Shown here: piece by piece, positions 39,994 through 48,790 of the stretch
Numbering within the stretch: the first letter of the stretch is position 1
Layout: the number at the start of each line of letters is the position of its first letter
Notes under the pieces: model-generated
The model's database searches: none
What the model saw: the letters and a program-made list of their open reading frames with translations, nothing else
Told to the model about the DNA's origin: nothing
Position numbers and translations under genes: made by a program
NCBI RefSeq assembly: GCF_038433135.1
Contig: NZ_JBCDMV010000001.1
Span: 1-64,000 of the forward strand
Direction of reading: 5' to 3'
Origin: Luteococcus sp038433135
GTDB lineage: Bacteria; Actinomycetota; Actinomycetes; Propionibacteriales; Propionibacteriaceae
Length of the DNA stretch: 64,000 nt

Positions 39994-40443
39994 TCAGTGA
40001 ATGGCCGACGACGACGTCGGACGGCTGGCCGCCTGCGACGCGCGATCGATGAAGTGCCCGGCGACGAGGCCGTCGAGCAGGCCCAGGCCACCGCCGACCC
40101 AGCCCATCCAGTCGTGGCCCCGCCACAGCAGTACACCCAGGATGGCGACCAGCAGGGCCACCAGGTAACCCGCCCAGAAGGGCCGGGCGAGATGGTTCAG
40201 CGAGCCGACCACCTGCTGGTGACTGCTGACGAACTTGCCGAGCGCGGCCACGCAGATGGCGATGATCGCCAGACCGACTGGCAGCGCGATCTTCCAGGAC
40301 ATCACGGCCAGCAGGAACCCGAGCACCAGCGCGGCGGCTCCGAGCAACACGAAGTACAGCGAGTACTGGCGCCCGACACGACGGGACATGGCGAGGAGTC
40401 CGGTGGTGTCGGCGATCTGCGACGGGTCCTGATGCTGGCTCAT
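39994..40443 (-). CDS. Small integral membrane protein of unknown function
   Basis: 149 residues from ATG 40443, where protein-like sequence begins (MSQHQDPSQIADTTGLLAM); the open frame continues upstream in unlikely sequence. Three clear hydrophobic segments (YFVLLGAAALVLGFLL, IALPVGLAIIAICVAAL, YLVALLVAILGVLLW) and a fourth Gly-rich one near WMGWVGGGLGLLDGLVAG are followed by a short Ser-rich tail. There is no ribosome site; GAAACT six bases upstream could be a -10. It is divergent from nfo. No family recognised. Confidence 0.6.
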   Translation of the reverse strand: MSQHQDPSQIADTTGLLAMSRRVGRQYSLYFVLLGAAALVLGFLLAVMSWKIALPVGLAIIAICVAALGKFVSSHQQVVGSLNHLARPFWAGYLVALLVAILGVLLWRGHDWMGWVGGGLGLLDGLVAGHFIDRASQAASRPTSSSAIH

Positions 40444-40572
40444 GCCCACAGTTTCGCAGATCCGGGCCATGAGGTGGCCCAAGCGCCGCTTCCACGACCG
40501 ACGTTCGTCGCGTCGACGCGGGGACCAGCCCGACGATCCGCTCAGTGGCCAAGGAATGTGGGTGGTGGGAGT

Positions 40573-40578
40573 TAGGCT
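40573..40578 (+). promoter_or_regulatory. -10 box for leaderless nfo
   Basis: TAGGCT ends seven bases before ATG 40586; no ribosome site precedes the start. Confidence 0.55.
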
Positions 40579-40585
40579 CGGAGCC

Positions 40586-41380
40586 ATGATCTCCATGGGT
40601 GCCCACGTTGACCAGACCGACCCGATCGCCGAGGCGACCGCCCGCGGCGCAAGCGTCGCGCAGTTCTTCCTGGGGGATCCGCAGGGTTGGAAGGGGCCGC
40701 GGGTGGACTATGCCGGCGGCGCCGAGAAGCTGAAGGCCGATGCCCAGGCTGCGGGCATCCAGCTGTGGGTGCACGCCCCTTATGTGATCAACCTGGCCAG
40801 CACCAACAACCGGATCCGGATTCCGTCGCGCAAGCTGCTGCAGCAGCAGGTGAGTGCCGCGGCCGAGATCGGCGCCGCCGGGGTGATCGTGCACGGCGGG
40901 CATGTCGGCAAGGATGATGACGCGGCCGTGGGCTTCGACAACTGGCGCAAGGCCGTCGACGGGCTGGAGATGGCTGTGCCGATCCTGATCGAGAACACCG
41001 CCGGCGGCGCCAACGCCATGGCCCGCCACCTGGAGCGGATCGACCAGCTGTGGAGCACTATCGCGTCGGCCTCGGATGCCGACCAGGTGGGCTTCTGCCT
41101 GGACACCTGCCATGCCCATGCCGGTGGCGAGGAACTGGTCGGGCTGGTGGAGAAGGTGAAGGCGATCACCGGCAGGATTGATCTGGTGCACTGCAATGAC
41201 TCCCGCGACGCCTTTGACTCGGGCGCGGACCGGCACGCCAACCTGGGGCAGGGGCAGGTGGATGCCGAGGGCCTGATCGAGGTGGTCAGGCTGGCCGCGG
41301 CGCCGGTGGTGCTGGAAACCCCGGGCGATGCCCAGGTGCACGCGCTGGAGATCGACTACCTGAAGGAGAACCTGGCCTGA
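40586..41380 (+). CDS. nfo: Endonuclease IV (AP endonuclease)
   Basis: 264 residues, slightly short for the family. AP-endonuclease family 2 motifs with metal ligands are in place: AQFFLGDPQGWKGP, LWVHAPYVINLAS (His), VIVHGGHVGK (His), PILIENTAGG (Glu), FCLDTCHAHAGG (Asp, His), LVHCNDSRDAFDSGADRHAN and a final VVLETPG (Glu). It cleaves DNA 5' of abasic sites in base excision repair. ATG 40586 follows TAGGCT at seven bases. Its stop overlaps the next start by one base (TGATG), so it is co-transcribed with an acyl-CoA synthetase, an unexpected pairing. Confidence 0.92.
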   Translation: MISMGAHVDQTDPIAEATARGASVAQFFLGDPQGWKGPRVDYAGGAEKLKADAQAAGIQLWVHAPYVINLASTNNRIRIPSRKLLQQQVSAAAEIGAAGVIVHGGHVGKDDDAAVGFDNWRKAVDGLEMAVPILIENTAGGANAMARHLERIDQLWSTIASASDADQVGFCLDTCHAHAGGEELVGLVEKVKAITGRIDLVHCNDSRDAFDSGADRHANLGQGQVDAEGLIEVVRLAAAPVVLETPGDAQVHALEIDYLKENLA

Positions 41381-43254
41381 TGAGCGTCGACCATTCCTCC
41401 GGCAAGCCCACCGCGATCGCGCCCCGGCCCTACCTGCCGCCCGTTGCCCGCACCTCCCCGGCACAGCCCGTCGACGAATCCACTTTCCACCTGGCCCGAA
41501 TGATCGCCGACTCCGCGACCCGCTTCGCCGACCGGCCAGCGACCCGGGTGGAGGGCTCCGACGGCAGCTGGCAGGTGGACGACTACCCGACCTTCCACGC
41601 CAAGATCCTGGGGTTGGCGCGGGCGCTGGTGGCCCGCGGGTTGCAGCCCGGTGACCGGGTGATGGTCTTCAGCAACAACCGGCCCGAATGGTCGGTCTGC
41701 GATCTTGGAGCGCTCAGCGCCGGCCTGATCGTGGTGCCGGTTTTCGCCACCTCCACCGCCGCACAGGTGCGGCACATCCTCACCGATTCCGGCGCCCGGC
41801 TGGCCTTCGTCGCGGGCCAGCGCGAGGCGGATCTGCTGGGCCAGGCCTGCGGCGACGACGTGACGGTGGACGCGATCAGCTTTGACCCGGTGCCCGGGCT
41901 GGCCAGCGTCGCCGACCTGCTGGCCGAGGACAATGCCGCGTACGCCGACGAGGTGGCCGCCCGGGTTGCCGCCGGCCGGCCCGAGGACGTCGCGACCATC
42001 GTGTACACGTCGGGCACCACCGGCATCGCCAAGGGTGTGATGCTCACGCACGGAGGCTTCGGCAACCAACTGGCCGCGATCGACGACTGCTGGGACTTCC
42101 AGCCAGAAGATCATTCGGTCTGCTTCCTGCCGCTGGCGCACTCGCTGGAGCGAATGTGGACCTTCCACCTGTTCCACTGCGGCTGCCAGAACACCTACTG
42201 CCCCAACCCGAAGAAGATCGGCGAACTGCTGCCCAAGGCGCAGCCGACGCTGCTGGTCAGCGTCCCGATGCTCTTCGAGAAGGTGATGGCCGGCGCCACG
42301 GAGAAGGCCTCCGGCGCGGCGGCCCGGCAGACCATGGAATGGGCGCTGCGGGTGGGCGGCCAGTGCCAGCGCGCCTACCGCAAGGGCAAGCAGCCGGCAC
42401 TCTACTGGCGTAGCCAGCTGCCGCTGGCCGACAAGCTGGTGCTCTCCAAGATCCGGCAGGCCGTCGGCGGCAGCAAGACGCTGATGGTGAGCGGTGGCGC
42501 CCCATTGCGGCGGGAGGTGGAGGAGTTCTTCTCCGCCGCGGGAATCCTGCTGGGGCAGGGTTATGGCCTGACCGAATCCGGCCCGATGATGACCATCTAC
42601 CGCAACAACAACTACAAGCTGGGCACCGTCGGTTTCGTGATCAAGGGCAGTGACCTGAGCATCGCGGACGGTGGCGAGATCCTGGTGCGCGGCGGATCGG
42701 TGATGAAGGGCTACTGGAACAATCCGGAGGCCACCGCGGCGGCGATTCGTGACGGCTGGCTGCACACCGGCGACGTCGGTTATGTGGATCCGGAGGGTTT
42801 CGTGACCATCACCGACCGGATGAAGGACATCATCGTCACCGCCAATGGCAAGAATGTGGCGCCGCAAGCGGTGGAGGCGGCGCTGATGGCGGACCCGATC
42901 TTCGAGCAGACCGTTGTCGTCGGCGATGCCCGGCCCTGCCTGGTGGCCGTGGTGCAGCCCAGCCGCGACGGGTGGAAGACCCTGGCCGACGAGTTGGGGC
43001 TGGCCGACGACCCGCAGCAGCTGACCCGCAATCCCACGGTGGTCGAGGCCCTGCGCGCCCGGGTGTCGAAGCTGACCGAGGAACTGGCGCACCACGAGCA
43101 GGTGCGAGGCGTGGTGCTGGCCAATGACCGGATCACCATGGCCAGTGGATTGGTCACGTCGACGATGAAGCTGAAGCGCCGGGATATCGAGAAGGTCTTT
43201 GCCAAGGAGATCGAGCAGCTCTACGCGGAACTCAGGCGCACTCGGCGTCGCTGA
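41380..43254 (+). CDS. Long-chain acyl-CoA synthetase (FadD15-like), copy 1
   Basis: 624 residues. AMP-binding motifs: YTSGTTGIAKGVML (P-loop), GYGLTESGPM, WLHTGDVGYVDPEG and the lysine-containing DRMKDIIVTANGKNV. It activates fatty acids to acyl-CoA with ATP. It is closely related to the following synthetase (shared ALRVGGQCQRA and QLPLADKLVLS stretches), a tandem duplication. The first 35 residues are a Pro-rich extension absent from copy 2. It is translationally linked to nfo. Confidence 0.9.
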   Translation: MSVDHSSGKPTAIAPRPYLPPVARTSPAQPVDESTFHLARMIADSATRFADRPATRVEGSDGSWQVDDYPTFHAKILGLARALVARGLQPGDRVMVFSNNRPEWSVCDLGALSAGLIVVPVFATSTAAQVRHILTDSGARLAFVAGQREADLLGQACGDDVTVDAISFDPVPGLASVADLLAEDNAAYADEVAARVAAGRPEDVATIVYTSGTTGIAKGVMLTHGGFGNQLAAIDDCWDFQPEDHSVCFLPLAHSLERMWTFHLFHCGCQNTYCPNPKKIGELLPKAQPTLLVSVPMLFEKVMAGATEKASGAAARQTMEWALRVGGQCQRAYRKGKQPALYWRSQLPLADKLVLSKIRQAVGGSKTLMVSGGAPLRREVEEFFSAAGILLGQGYGLTESGPMMTIYRNNNYKLGTVGFVIKGSDLSIADGGEILVRGGSVMKGYWNNPEATAAAIRDGWLHTGDVGYVDPEGFVTITDRMKDIIVTANGKNVAPQAVEAALMADPIFEQTVVVGDARPCLVAVVQPSRDGWKTLADELGLADDPQQLTRNPTVVEALRARVSKLTEELAHHEQVRGVVLANDRITMASGLVTSTMKLKRRDIEKVFAKEIEQLYAELRRTRRR

Positions 43255-43322
43255 GCCGTAGGTCGGCTGAGGACTTGCGGGGGTTGACGTGGTGAAATCC
43301 CCCTGCGGATGCAAGAATCTTG

Positions 43323-43338
43323 CCTACGCAACCGTAGG
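43323..43338. promoter_or_regulatory. Palindromic operator candidate upstream of acyl-CoA synthetase 2
   Basis: CCTACG and CGTAGG flank a four-base centre, 34 bases before ATG 43372. A second CCGTAGGT half-like word lies at 43256-43263. TetR-type fatty-acid regulators use palindromes of this general kind; the regulator is not in the window. Confidence 0.5.
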
Positions 43339-43371
43339 TTCCTCGCCTCGGTCGATTCCGAAAGGTCTGGC

Positions 43372-45213
43372 ATGGAGCACCTTGCCCACATGTTCCGTTC
43401 CGTCGTCGCCGAGCACGGAGACCGGCCGGCCACCCGCATCCTCGTCGACGACGAGTGGGTGGTGCAGACCTATTCCGAGCTCGCCCAGGCGGTGCACCGC
43501 ACGGCGCGCGCCCTGGTGGACGCCGGCGTCCAGTTCGGCGACCGGGTCTCGATCTTTGCGCACAACTGCCCCGAGTGGACCCAGGCTGACTACGCCTGCA
43601 TGACCATCGGCGCCGTGCCGACCCCGATCTATGCCACCAGCACACCGGAGCAGATCAAGCACATCATCAATGACTCCGGCGCGCGACTGATCTTCGTCAG
43701 CGGGGAATCCGAGGCTCGACGCTGCCTTGAGGTGCTGCCCGAGATGCCCAGTGTGCTGAAGCTGATCTCGATCGATCCGCTGCCCCTGGAGCTGATGGAG
43801 CCGGGCGTCGTGACCACCTTGGCGCAGTTCGACAAGGTGGCCGGCGATGAAGCGCGACTGGCGGAGCTGGATGCCGAGGTGGAGCGTCGTTTCAACGCCG
43901 TCAACCCGGAAGACCTGAGCGTCATCATCTACACGTCGGGCACCACGGGGGACCCGAAGGGCGTGATGCTGCAGCACAAGGCGATGATCGCGCAGACCGC
44001 AGGGCTGGAGGCGCACTTCAACTACGTCACCGCTGATGACCACAGCCTGTGCTTCCTCCCGCTCTCGCATGCGCTGGAGCGCGGCTGGTCCACCTTCGTG
44101 ATGAGCCACGGCTGCATGAACACCTATGTGCCCGACGCCAAGCAGGTGGCGGACATGCTGGTGCTGGCCAAGCCGACGATGATGGCCAGCGTCCCCAAGC
44201 TGTACGAGAAGGTCTATGCCACGGCGCACGGCAAGGTGGCCAACGACCCGGCGCGCAAGAAGGTCTTCGACTGGGCGCTGCGGGTGGGCGGCCAGTGCCA
44301 GCGCGCCTTCCGCAAGGGCAAGCAGCCCAATTTGTACTGGCGGGCGCAGCTGCCGTTGGCCGACAAGCTGGTGCTCTCCAGCATCCGCGAGGCGATGGGT
44401 GGCAACAAGAAGGTGCTGGCCTGTGGCGGCGCTCCGCTGCGGATCCAGGTGGAGGAGTTCTTCTCCGCCGCCGGTCTGCTGGTGGAACAGGGCTTCGGGC
44501 TGACCGAGGCGTCGCCGCTGGTCAGCTTCAACCCGCCGACAGCCTTCAAGTTCGGCACCTGCGGCCCGGTGATGCCCGGCGGCGAGCTGCGGATCGGTGA
44601 GGGTGGCGAGATCCTGTACAAGGGCCCGAATGTGATGAAGGGCTACTGGAACAATCCCCAGGCCACGGCCGACGCCTTCACCGAGGACGGTTGGCTGCGT
44701 ACCGGCGACGGTGGCTACGTGGACAACGACGGCTACCTGGTGATCAATGACCGCCTCAAGGACATCATCGTCACGCTGAACGGCAAGAATATCGCGCCGC
44801 AGCCGATCGAGGGTCTGCTGCTGGCCGATCCGCTCTTCGAGCACGCCGTGCTGCTCGGCGACAACCGCCCCTGCCTGACGCTGCTGGTCAAGCCATCGCT
44901 GCCACACCTGGCGGAGATCGCCGAGAAGCGCGGCATCAGCTACACCAGCCCCACCGAGCTGATGGAGAACTCCGAGATGGCCGAGGAGGTGCGCCAGCGC
45001 GTCGTCGCCCTGACCGGCAAGCTGCCCAGCCACGAGCAGATCCGAGACCTGCGGGTGCTCTTCGAGGACTTCACCATGGACAACGGCCTGCTCACGCCCA
45101 CCTTGAAGGTGAAGCGACGCGAGGTGGAGAAGCGTTTTGGCGAGGTGATCGACGAGATGTACGCCAAGATGGCCGAGCGCCGCAAGGGTTCGGGGCAGAA
45201 CACCGAGCGCTGA
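43372..45213 (+). CDS. Long-chain acyl-CoA synthetase (FadD15-like), copy 2
   Basis: 613 residues from ATG 43372, with AAAGG upstream. AMP-binding motifs: YTSGTTGDPKGVML, GFGLTEASPL, WLRTGDGGYVDNDG, and DRLKDIIVTLNGKNI. It shares long near-identical stretches with copy 1 but has its own promoter region with a palindromic operator candidate, so the two synthetases can be regulated separately. The role is fatty-acid activation for lipid synthesis or degradation; chain-length preference is unknown. Confidence 0.9.
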   Translation: MEHLAHMFRSVVAEHGDRPATRILVDDEWVVQTYSELAQAVHRTARALVDAGVQFGDRVSIFAHNCPEWTQADYACMTIGAVPTPIYATSTPEQIKHIINDSGARLIFVSGESEARRCLEVLPEMPSVLKLISIDPLPLELMEPGVVTTLAQFDKVAGDEARLAELDAEVERRFNAVNPEDLSVIIYTSGTTGDPKGVMLQHKAMIAQTAGLEAHFNYVTADDHSLCFLPLSHALERGWSTFVMSHGCMNTYVPDAKQVADMLVLAKPTMMASVPKLYEKVYATAHGKVANDPARKKVFDWALRVGGQCQRAFRKGKQPNLYWRAQLPLADKLVLSSIREAMGGNKKVLACGGAPLRIQVEEFFSAAGLLVEQGFGLTEASPLVSFNPPTAFKFGTCGPVMPGGELRIGEGGEILYKGPNVMKGYWNNPQATADAFTEDGWLRTGDGGYVDNDGYLVINDRLKDIIVTLNGKNIAPQPIEGLLLADPLFEHAVLLGDNRPCLTLLVKPSLPHLAEIAEKRGISYTSPTELMENSEMAEEVRQRVVALTGKLPSHEQIRDLRVLFEDFTMDNGLLTPTLKVKRREVEKRFGEVIDEMYAKMAERRKGSGQNTER

Positions 45214-45246
45214 CCCAGCTCCGGTCCCCGGGGCTGTCGAGGGGTC

Positions 45247-45699
45247 TCAGCCCTTGTCGCCGCCCTTGTACTGGGTGGGGGTGTCCAGCACTGCCATGGT
45301 GCAGCGGCTGACGCAGACCAGCTTGCCCGCCTCATTGGTGATCCGGATGTCCCAGATCTGGGTGGTGCGGCCCAGGTTGATCGCCTTTGCCTCGCCCGTC
45401 AGGATGCCGGGCAGGCCCGGGCGCACGTGATTGGCGTTGATCTCCATCCCGACGGCGTACTGCCTCGACTGGTCAATGGTGAAGGTGGCGGCCCAGCTGG
45501 CCAGGGTCTCGGCGAAGAGCACCGAGGCGCCACCGTGCACGACGCCTGCCGGCTGCACGGTGCGCTCGTCGACCACCATGCGGCCGATCAACGAGTCCTC
45601 GGTGAAGTCGGTGATCTCGATGCCCAGATGCTCGACGGCGGTGCCGCGGCTGCGCTCGTTGATCTGCTCGGGGGTGGGATGCTCGGTCCAGATGCTCAT
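45247..45699 (-). CDS. Hotdog-fold thioesterase (PaaI/YdiI type)
   Basis: 150 residues from ATG 45699 (GGAGAGG upstream). QPAGVVHGGASVLFAETLAS is the active-site region of the 4-hydroxybenzoyl-CoA/YdiI thioesterases, with the HGG loop and catalytic Glu. The C-terminus has GRTTQIWDIRITNEAGKLV. It hydrolyses an acyl- or aroyl-CoA; possible substrates include 1,4-dihydroxy-2-naphthoyl-CoA of menaquinone synthesis or medium-chain acyl-CoA. It is convergent with acyl-CoA synthetase 2, 33 bases away. Confidence 0.85.
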   Translation of the reverse strand: MSIWTEHPTPEQINERSRGTAVEHLGIEITDFTEDSLIGRMVVDERTVQPAGVVHGGASVLFAETLASWAATFTIDQSRQYAVGMEINANHVRPGLPGILTGEAKAINLGRTTQIWDIRITNEAGKLVCVSRCTMAVLDTPTQYKGGDKG

Positions 45700-45767
45700 G
45701 GGCCTCTCCGTCGGGGCGGGGAATCTGTCTGGTTCTGCTGACGCCCCATTGTGCCCACGTCGGCTCC

Positions 45768-45839
45768 CACTGTGCACCCCCAAGCGTCACTCTGCACCCG
45801 CTGGGGCGGGTGCCTCGTGACGGGCCAGGGTGCACAGTG
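45768..45839. repeat. 72-base nested hairpin between thioesterase and galM
   Basis: CACTGTGCACCC pairs perfectly with GGGTGCACAGTG; inside are CGTCAC/GTGACG and GCACCCGC/GCGGGTGC around a TGGG loop. It is downstream of the glycan operon's last gene on the minus strand and may terminate it. Confidence 0.85.
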
Positions 45840-45874
45840 CACCACTGCCCGTCCTGTCGAGGCCCCCGGCTGGC

Positions 45875-46903
45875 TCAGCCGAAGCGCCACTCGATGGTGT
45901 TGCTCCAGGTCTCGCCCGGGCGCAGCACCGGGCTGCTTCCCCAGTCACGGTTGGGGCTGTCCGGGTGCTGGTGGGGTTCCAGCGCGATCGCGTCACCCTG
46001 GCGCAGTCGCTCGCCGCGGGAGCCGATCCAGCTGCCGTCCAGGAAGTTGCCGGTGTAGACCTGCAGCGCGGGCTGGTCGCTGAACAGCTCCAGCGAGCGG
46101 CCATTGGCCGGGCACTCCAGCCGGGCATGGCGGCGCATGCCCGTGCCGCGGATCTGGAAGGAGTGGTCGATCCCCTTGGCCAGGGCGATCTGCTCGTCCT
46201 CCTCGCGCACCCGCTCGGCGATCCGGGTGGGCTGGCGCAGGTCGAAGGGAGTATCGGCGACGTCAGCCAACTCGCCCAGCGGGATCGAGTGGACGTCGAT
46301 CGGGACGTACTGGTCGGCGTCGACACTCAGCAGGTGCTCCTCCGCGGTGCCGCTGCCTGCCAGGTTCAGGTAGGCGTGGCTGGTCAGGCAGCAGACGGTG
46401 GGGGCGGTGGTGACGGCGGAGAGCTCCAGCCGGAAGCCGCACTCCAGCAGTCGGTAGGTGGCGGTGGCAGTCAGTTCGCCGGGGAAGCCCTGGTCACCGT
46501 CGGGGCTGACCAACCGGAAGGTGATGGCATCGTCCGCCTCGTTGGCCACCTCCCACAGCCGGAAGCTGAAGCCGTCGACGCCGCCGTGCAGCGCGGTGCT
46601 GCCCTCATTGGCGGTGAGCTGGTGGGTCTGGCCGTCCAGCTGGAAGCGGGCGTGGGCGATCCGGTTGGCGTAGCGGCCGACGACGGCGCCGAAGTAGGCC
46701 GATGCGGACTCCTGCTGCCGGTCCAGGGTGGAGAATCCCACCATGACCGCGCTGTCCGGGTCATCGCCGCGCAAACGGAAACCGTGCACCGCCGCGCCCA
46801 GATCCAGCAGTCGCAGCCGGGGCCCACCCTGCTTCCCCAGCAGGTATTCGGTCACCTCCCGGCCGTCGTCCAGCGTGCCGAAGGTCCGCTTCTCCAGAGT
46901 CAT
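45875..46903 (-). CDS. galM: Aldose 1-epimerase
   Basis: 342 residues. Typical mutarotase segments: VGRYANRIAHARFQLDG, GSTALHGGVDGFSFRLW, and the late HSFQIRGTG and QPALQVYTGNF stretches. It interconverts alpha and beta anomers of aldoses such as galactose or arabinose released by the neighbouring glycosidases. ATG 46903 overlaps the GH2 stop by four bases, making it the last gene of that operon. The expected catalytic His and Glu are in the conserved blocks. Confidence 0.88.
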   Translation of the reverse strand: MTLEKRTFGTLDDGREVTEYLLGKQGGPRLRLLDLGAAVHGFRLRGDDPDSAVMVGFSTLDRQQESASAYFGAVVGRYANRIAHARFQLDGQTHQLTANEGSTALHGGVDGFSFRLWEVANEADDAITFRLVSPDGDQGFPGELTATATYRLLECGFRLELSAVTTAPTVCCLTSHAYLNLAGSGTAEEHLLSVDADQYVPIDVHSIPLGELADVADTPFDLRQPTRIAERVREEDEQIALAKGIDHSFQIRGTGMRRHARLECPANGRSLELFSDQPALQVYTGNFLDGSWIGSRGERLRQGDAIALEPHQHPDSPNRDWGSSPVLRPGETWSNTIEWRFG

Positions 46904-48720
46904 TCGCCCATCAGCTCCCTCAGGGTCTCCACCGGCAGTTTGGGCTGCCGGTTCTCGTCACACAGGCCATTGGCCTCCTGCAGGGTGTCGGTCAGCTGCG
47001 TCCAGCAGTAGCCGCCCAGCACTGGTGAGGCCTTGACTGCCTCCATGATCTCGCGGACGCGGTGCTCGAAGTCACCGGCATCCCGAGCAGAGGAATAACC
47101 CCACGTCTGGTCCGCACTCGGTGCTGTGACGAATTCCACTCCGCCGAACTCGCTGATGATCACCGGGAGGTCGAAGGCCTGGTCGGTGCCCAGCGCGATG
47201 GCCCGCCCGGCTGGACCGCTGGTGGCGATCATCTGCTCCAGACCCGCATCCGTGTACCGCTCGGTGAGGATGCCGCCCTGCCACTCGTAGTCGTGGATGG
47301 TGAGCAGGTCGGAGTCGGTGTGTTCCCAACCGTCATTGGAGATCACCGGACGGGTCGGGTCCAGCGCCCGCACCAGATCCGACAGGCCACGGGTGTAGGC
47401 CTGCTGGGCCCCGTCACGGGCCAGATGGGTCACACCCCAGGACTCGTTGAAGGGCACCCAGGCGACGATCGACGGGTGGCCCTCGTAGCTGCGGACAATG
47501 TCGATCCACTCCCGGCTGAGCAACTGCACCGCGCGGGAGTCGAAGGCATAGGCGGCGGCGCTCTCGCCCCACAGGGTGAGCCCGAGCTTGTCCGCCCAGA
47601 AGATGAAGCGCGGATCCTCCACCTTCTGGTGGATCCGGGCCGAGTTGAAGCCCAGGTCAAGGATCAGCTGCACCTCCTCGCGCATGGCCGTCAGCGACGG
47701 CGGGGTCAGGTGGGAGCTGGGCCAGTAGCCCTGCTCCAGTACGGATCGCACGATCGCGGGCCGGAAGTTCAGTTCCATCCGGTCCGTGCCGACGGCCACG
47801 TCGCGGAAGCCCAGGTAGCCGCTCACCTCGTCGGGAAGATCCGCGTGCAGGACGGCAGCCGCGTCCAGCAGCGTCGGCTGCCCGGGCTGCCACAGCAACT
47901 GCTCGTAGTTGACGCCATTGTCCTGGCCGGACAGCGGCAGGGTGATCTGGTTGTCCTGGGCGTCAACCAGCACGGTGGCGGCGGCCAGCCGACGCCCATC
48001 GTGGGCGACGGCCAGATCCAGCTCCACCGGGGTCGCGGGACGCCGGTTCAGCTCGACGTGGGCGGTGACGCTGCCCTGGGCGACGTCGCTGCGCCAGACC
48101 AGCCGGGTCAGGTGCAGCGGCGCCACCGACTCCAACCAGACGGTCCGCCAGATGCCGGTGGTGCGGTGGTACCAGATGACGTGCGGCTGTTCCTGCCAGT
48201 CCTGCTTGCCGCGGGGCTGGCGGGTGTCCAGGGGATCCTCGAAGGCCCGGACGGTGATCACATGCTGATCGGTGGATGGATCCAGCGCCGGCGTGATGTC
48301 GAAACTGAAGGCGGTCTGGCCGCCGACGTGGCTGCCCACCAACTGCCCGTCGACGAAGACCGTCGCCTCATGGTCAACCGCCCCGAAGTGCAGCAGCAGA
48401 CGTCGCCCGTCGGCGTGGCCGGCGGCGCGCAGATCGTCATTGGAGACCTCGATCCGGTACCAGACGCAGGGGTGGAAGCCCTTGTCATCGATCCCCGAGG
48501 CCTGGGTCTCGGGGGCGAAGGGCAGCTGGATCTGGCGGTCGAAGGGTGCGGCGGTGCGCTCCCAGTGCTCGTCGATGCCCACCTGGTCGTCGTCGTGGGC
48601 GAAGCCCACCAGGCGATCCAGGCTCAGCCACGCCTCGCGCAGCAGGGTGGGGCGCGGATGGCTGCCGTCCTGCTGGCTGGCGGGGCACGACTGGGCGATG
48701 CGCAACGCGGCATTGGGCAT
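46900..48720 (-). CDS. GH2 glycoside hydrolase (beta-galactosidase/glucuronidase-like)
   Basis: 606 residues from ATG 48720 (AGAGG upstream). N-terminal jelly-roll (LLLHFGAVDHEATVFVDGQLVG), an immunoglobulin-like domain, and a TIM barrel with acid/base Glu426 in PFNESWG and nucleophile Glu524 in ISEFGG. RSVLEQGYWPSSHLTPPS is a common GH2 barrel entry segment. There is no signal peptide, so it works inside the cell on imported oligosaccharides, probably beta-galactosides or related sugars. It precedes galM with overlap and follows the GH43 lipoprotein gene. Confidence 0.88.
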   Translation of the reverse strand: MPNAALRIAQSCPASQQDGSHPRPTLLREAWLSLDRLVGFAHDDDQVGIDEHWERTAAPFDRQIQLPFAPETQASGIDDKGFHPCVWYRIEVSNDDLRAAGHADGRRLLLHFGAVDHEATVFVDGQLVGSHVGGQTAFSFDITPALDPSTDQHVITVRAFEDPLDTRQPRGKQDWQEQPHVIWYHRTTGIWRTVWLESVAPLHLTRLVWRSDVAQGSVTAHVELNRRPATPVELDLAVAHDGRRLAAATVLVDAQDNQITLPLSGQDNGVNYEQLLWQPGQPTLLDAAAVLHADLPDEVSGYLGFRDVAVGTDRMELNFRPAIVRSVLEQGYWPSSHLTPPSLTAMREEVQLILDLGFNSARIHQKVEDPRFIFWADKLGLTLWGESAAAYAFDSRAVQLLSREWIDIVRSYEGHPSIVAWVPFNESWGVTHLARDGAQQAYTRGLSDLVRALDPTRPVISNDGWEHTDSDLLTIHDYEWQGGILTERYTDAGLEQMIATSGPAGRAIALGTDQAFDLPVIISEFGGVEFVTAPSADQTWGYSSARDAGDFEHRVREIMEAVKASPVLGGYCWTQLTDTLQEANGLCDENRQPKLPVETLRELMGE

Positions 48721-48790
48721 GGCGGGACCTCTTTCGGTGGTGGTGCTGAGCTGAGTTGTGCTGAGCTGGGTGGTGCTGGGGGAGGGAAGG

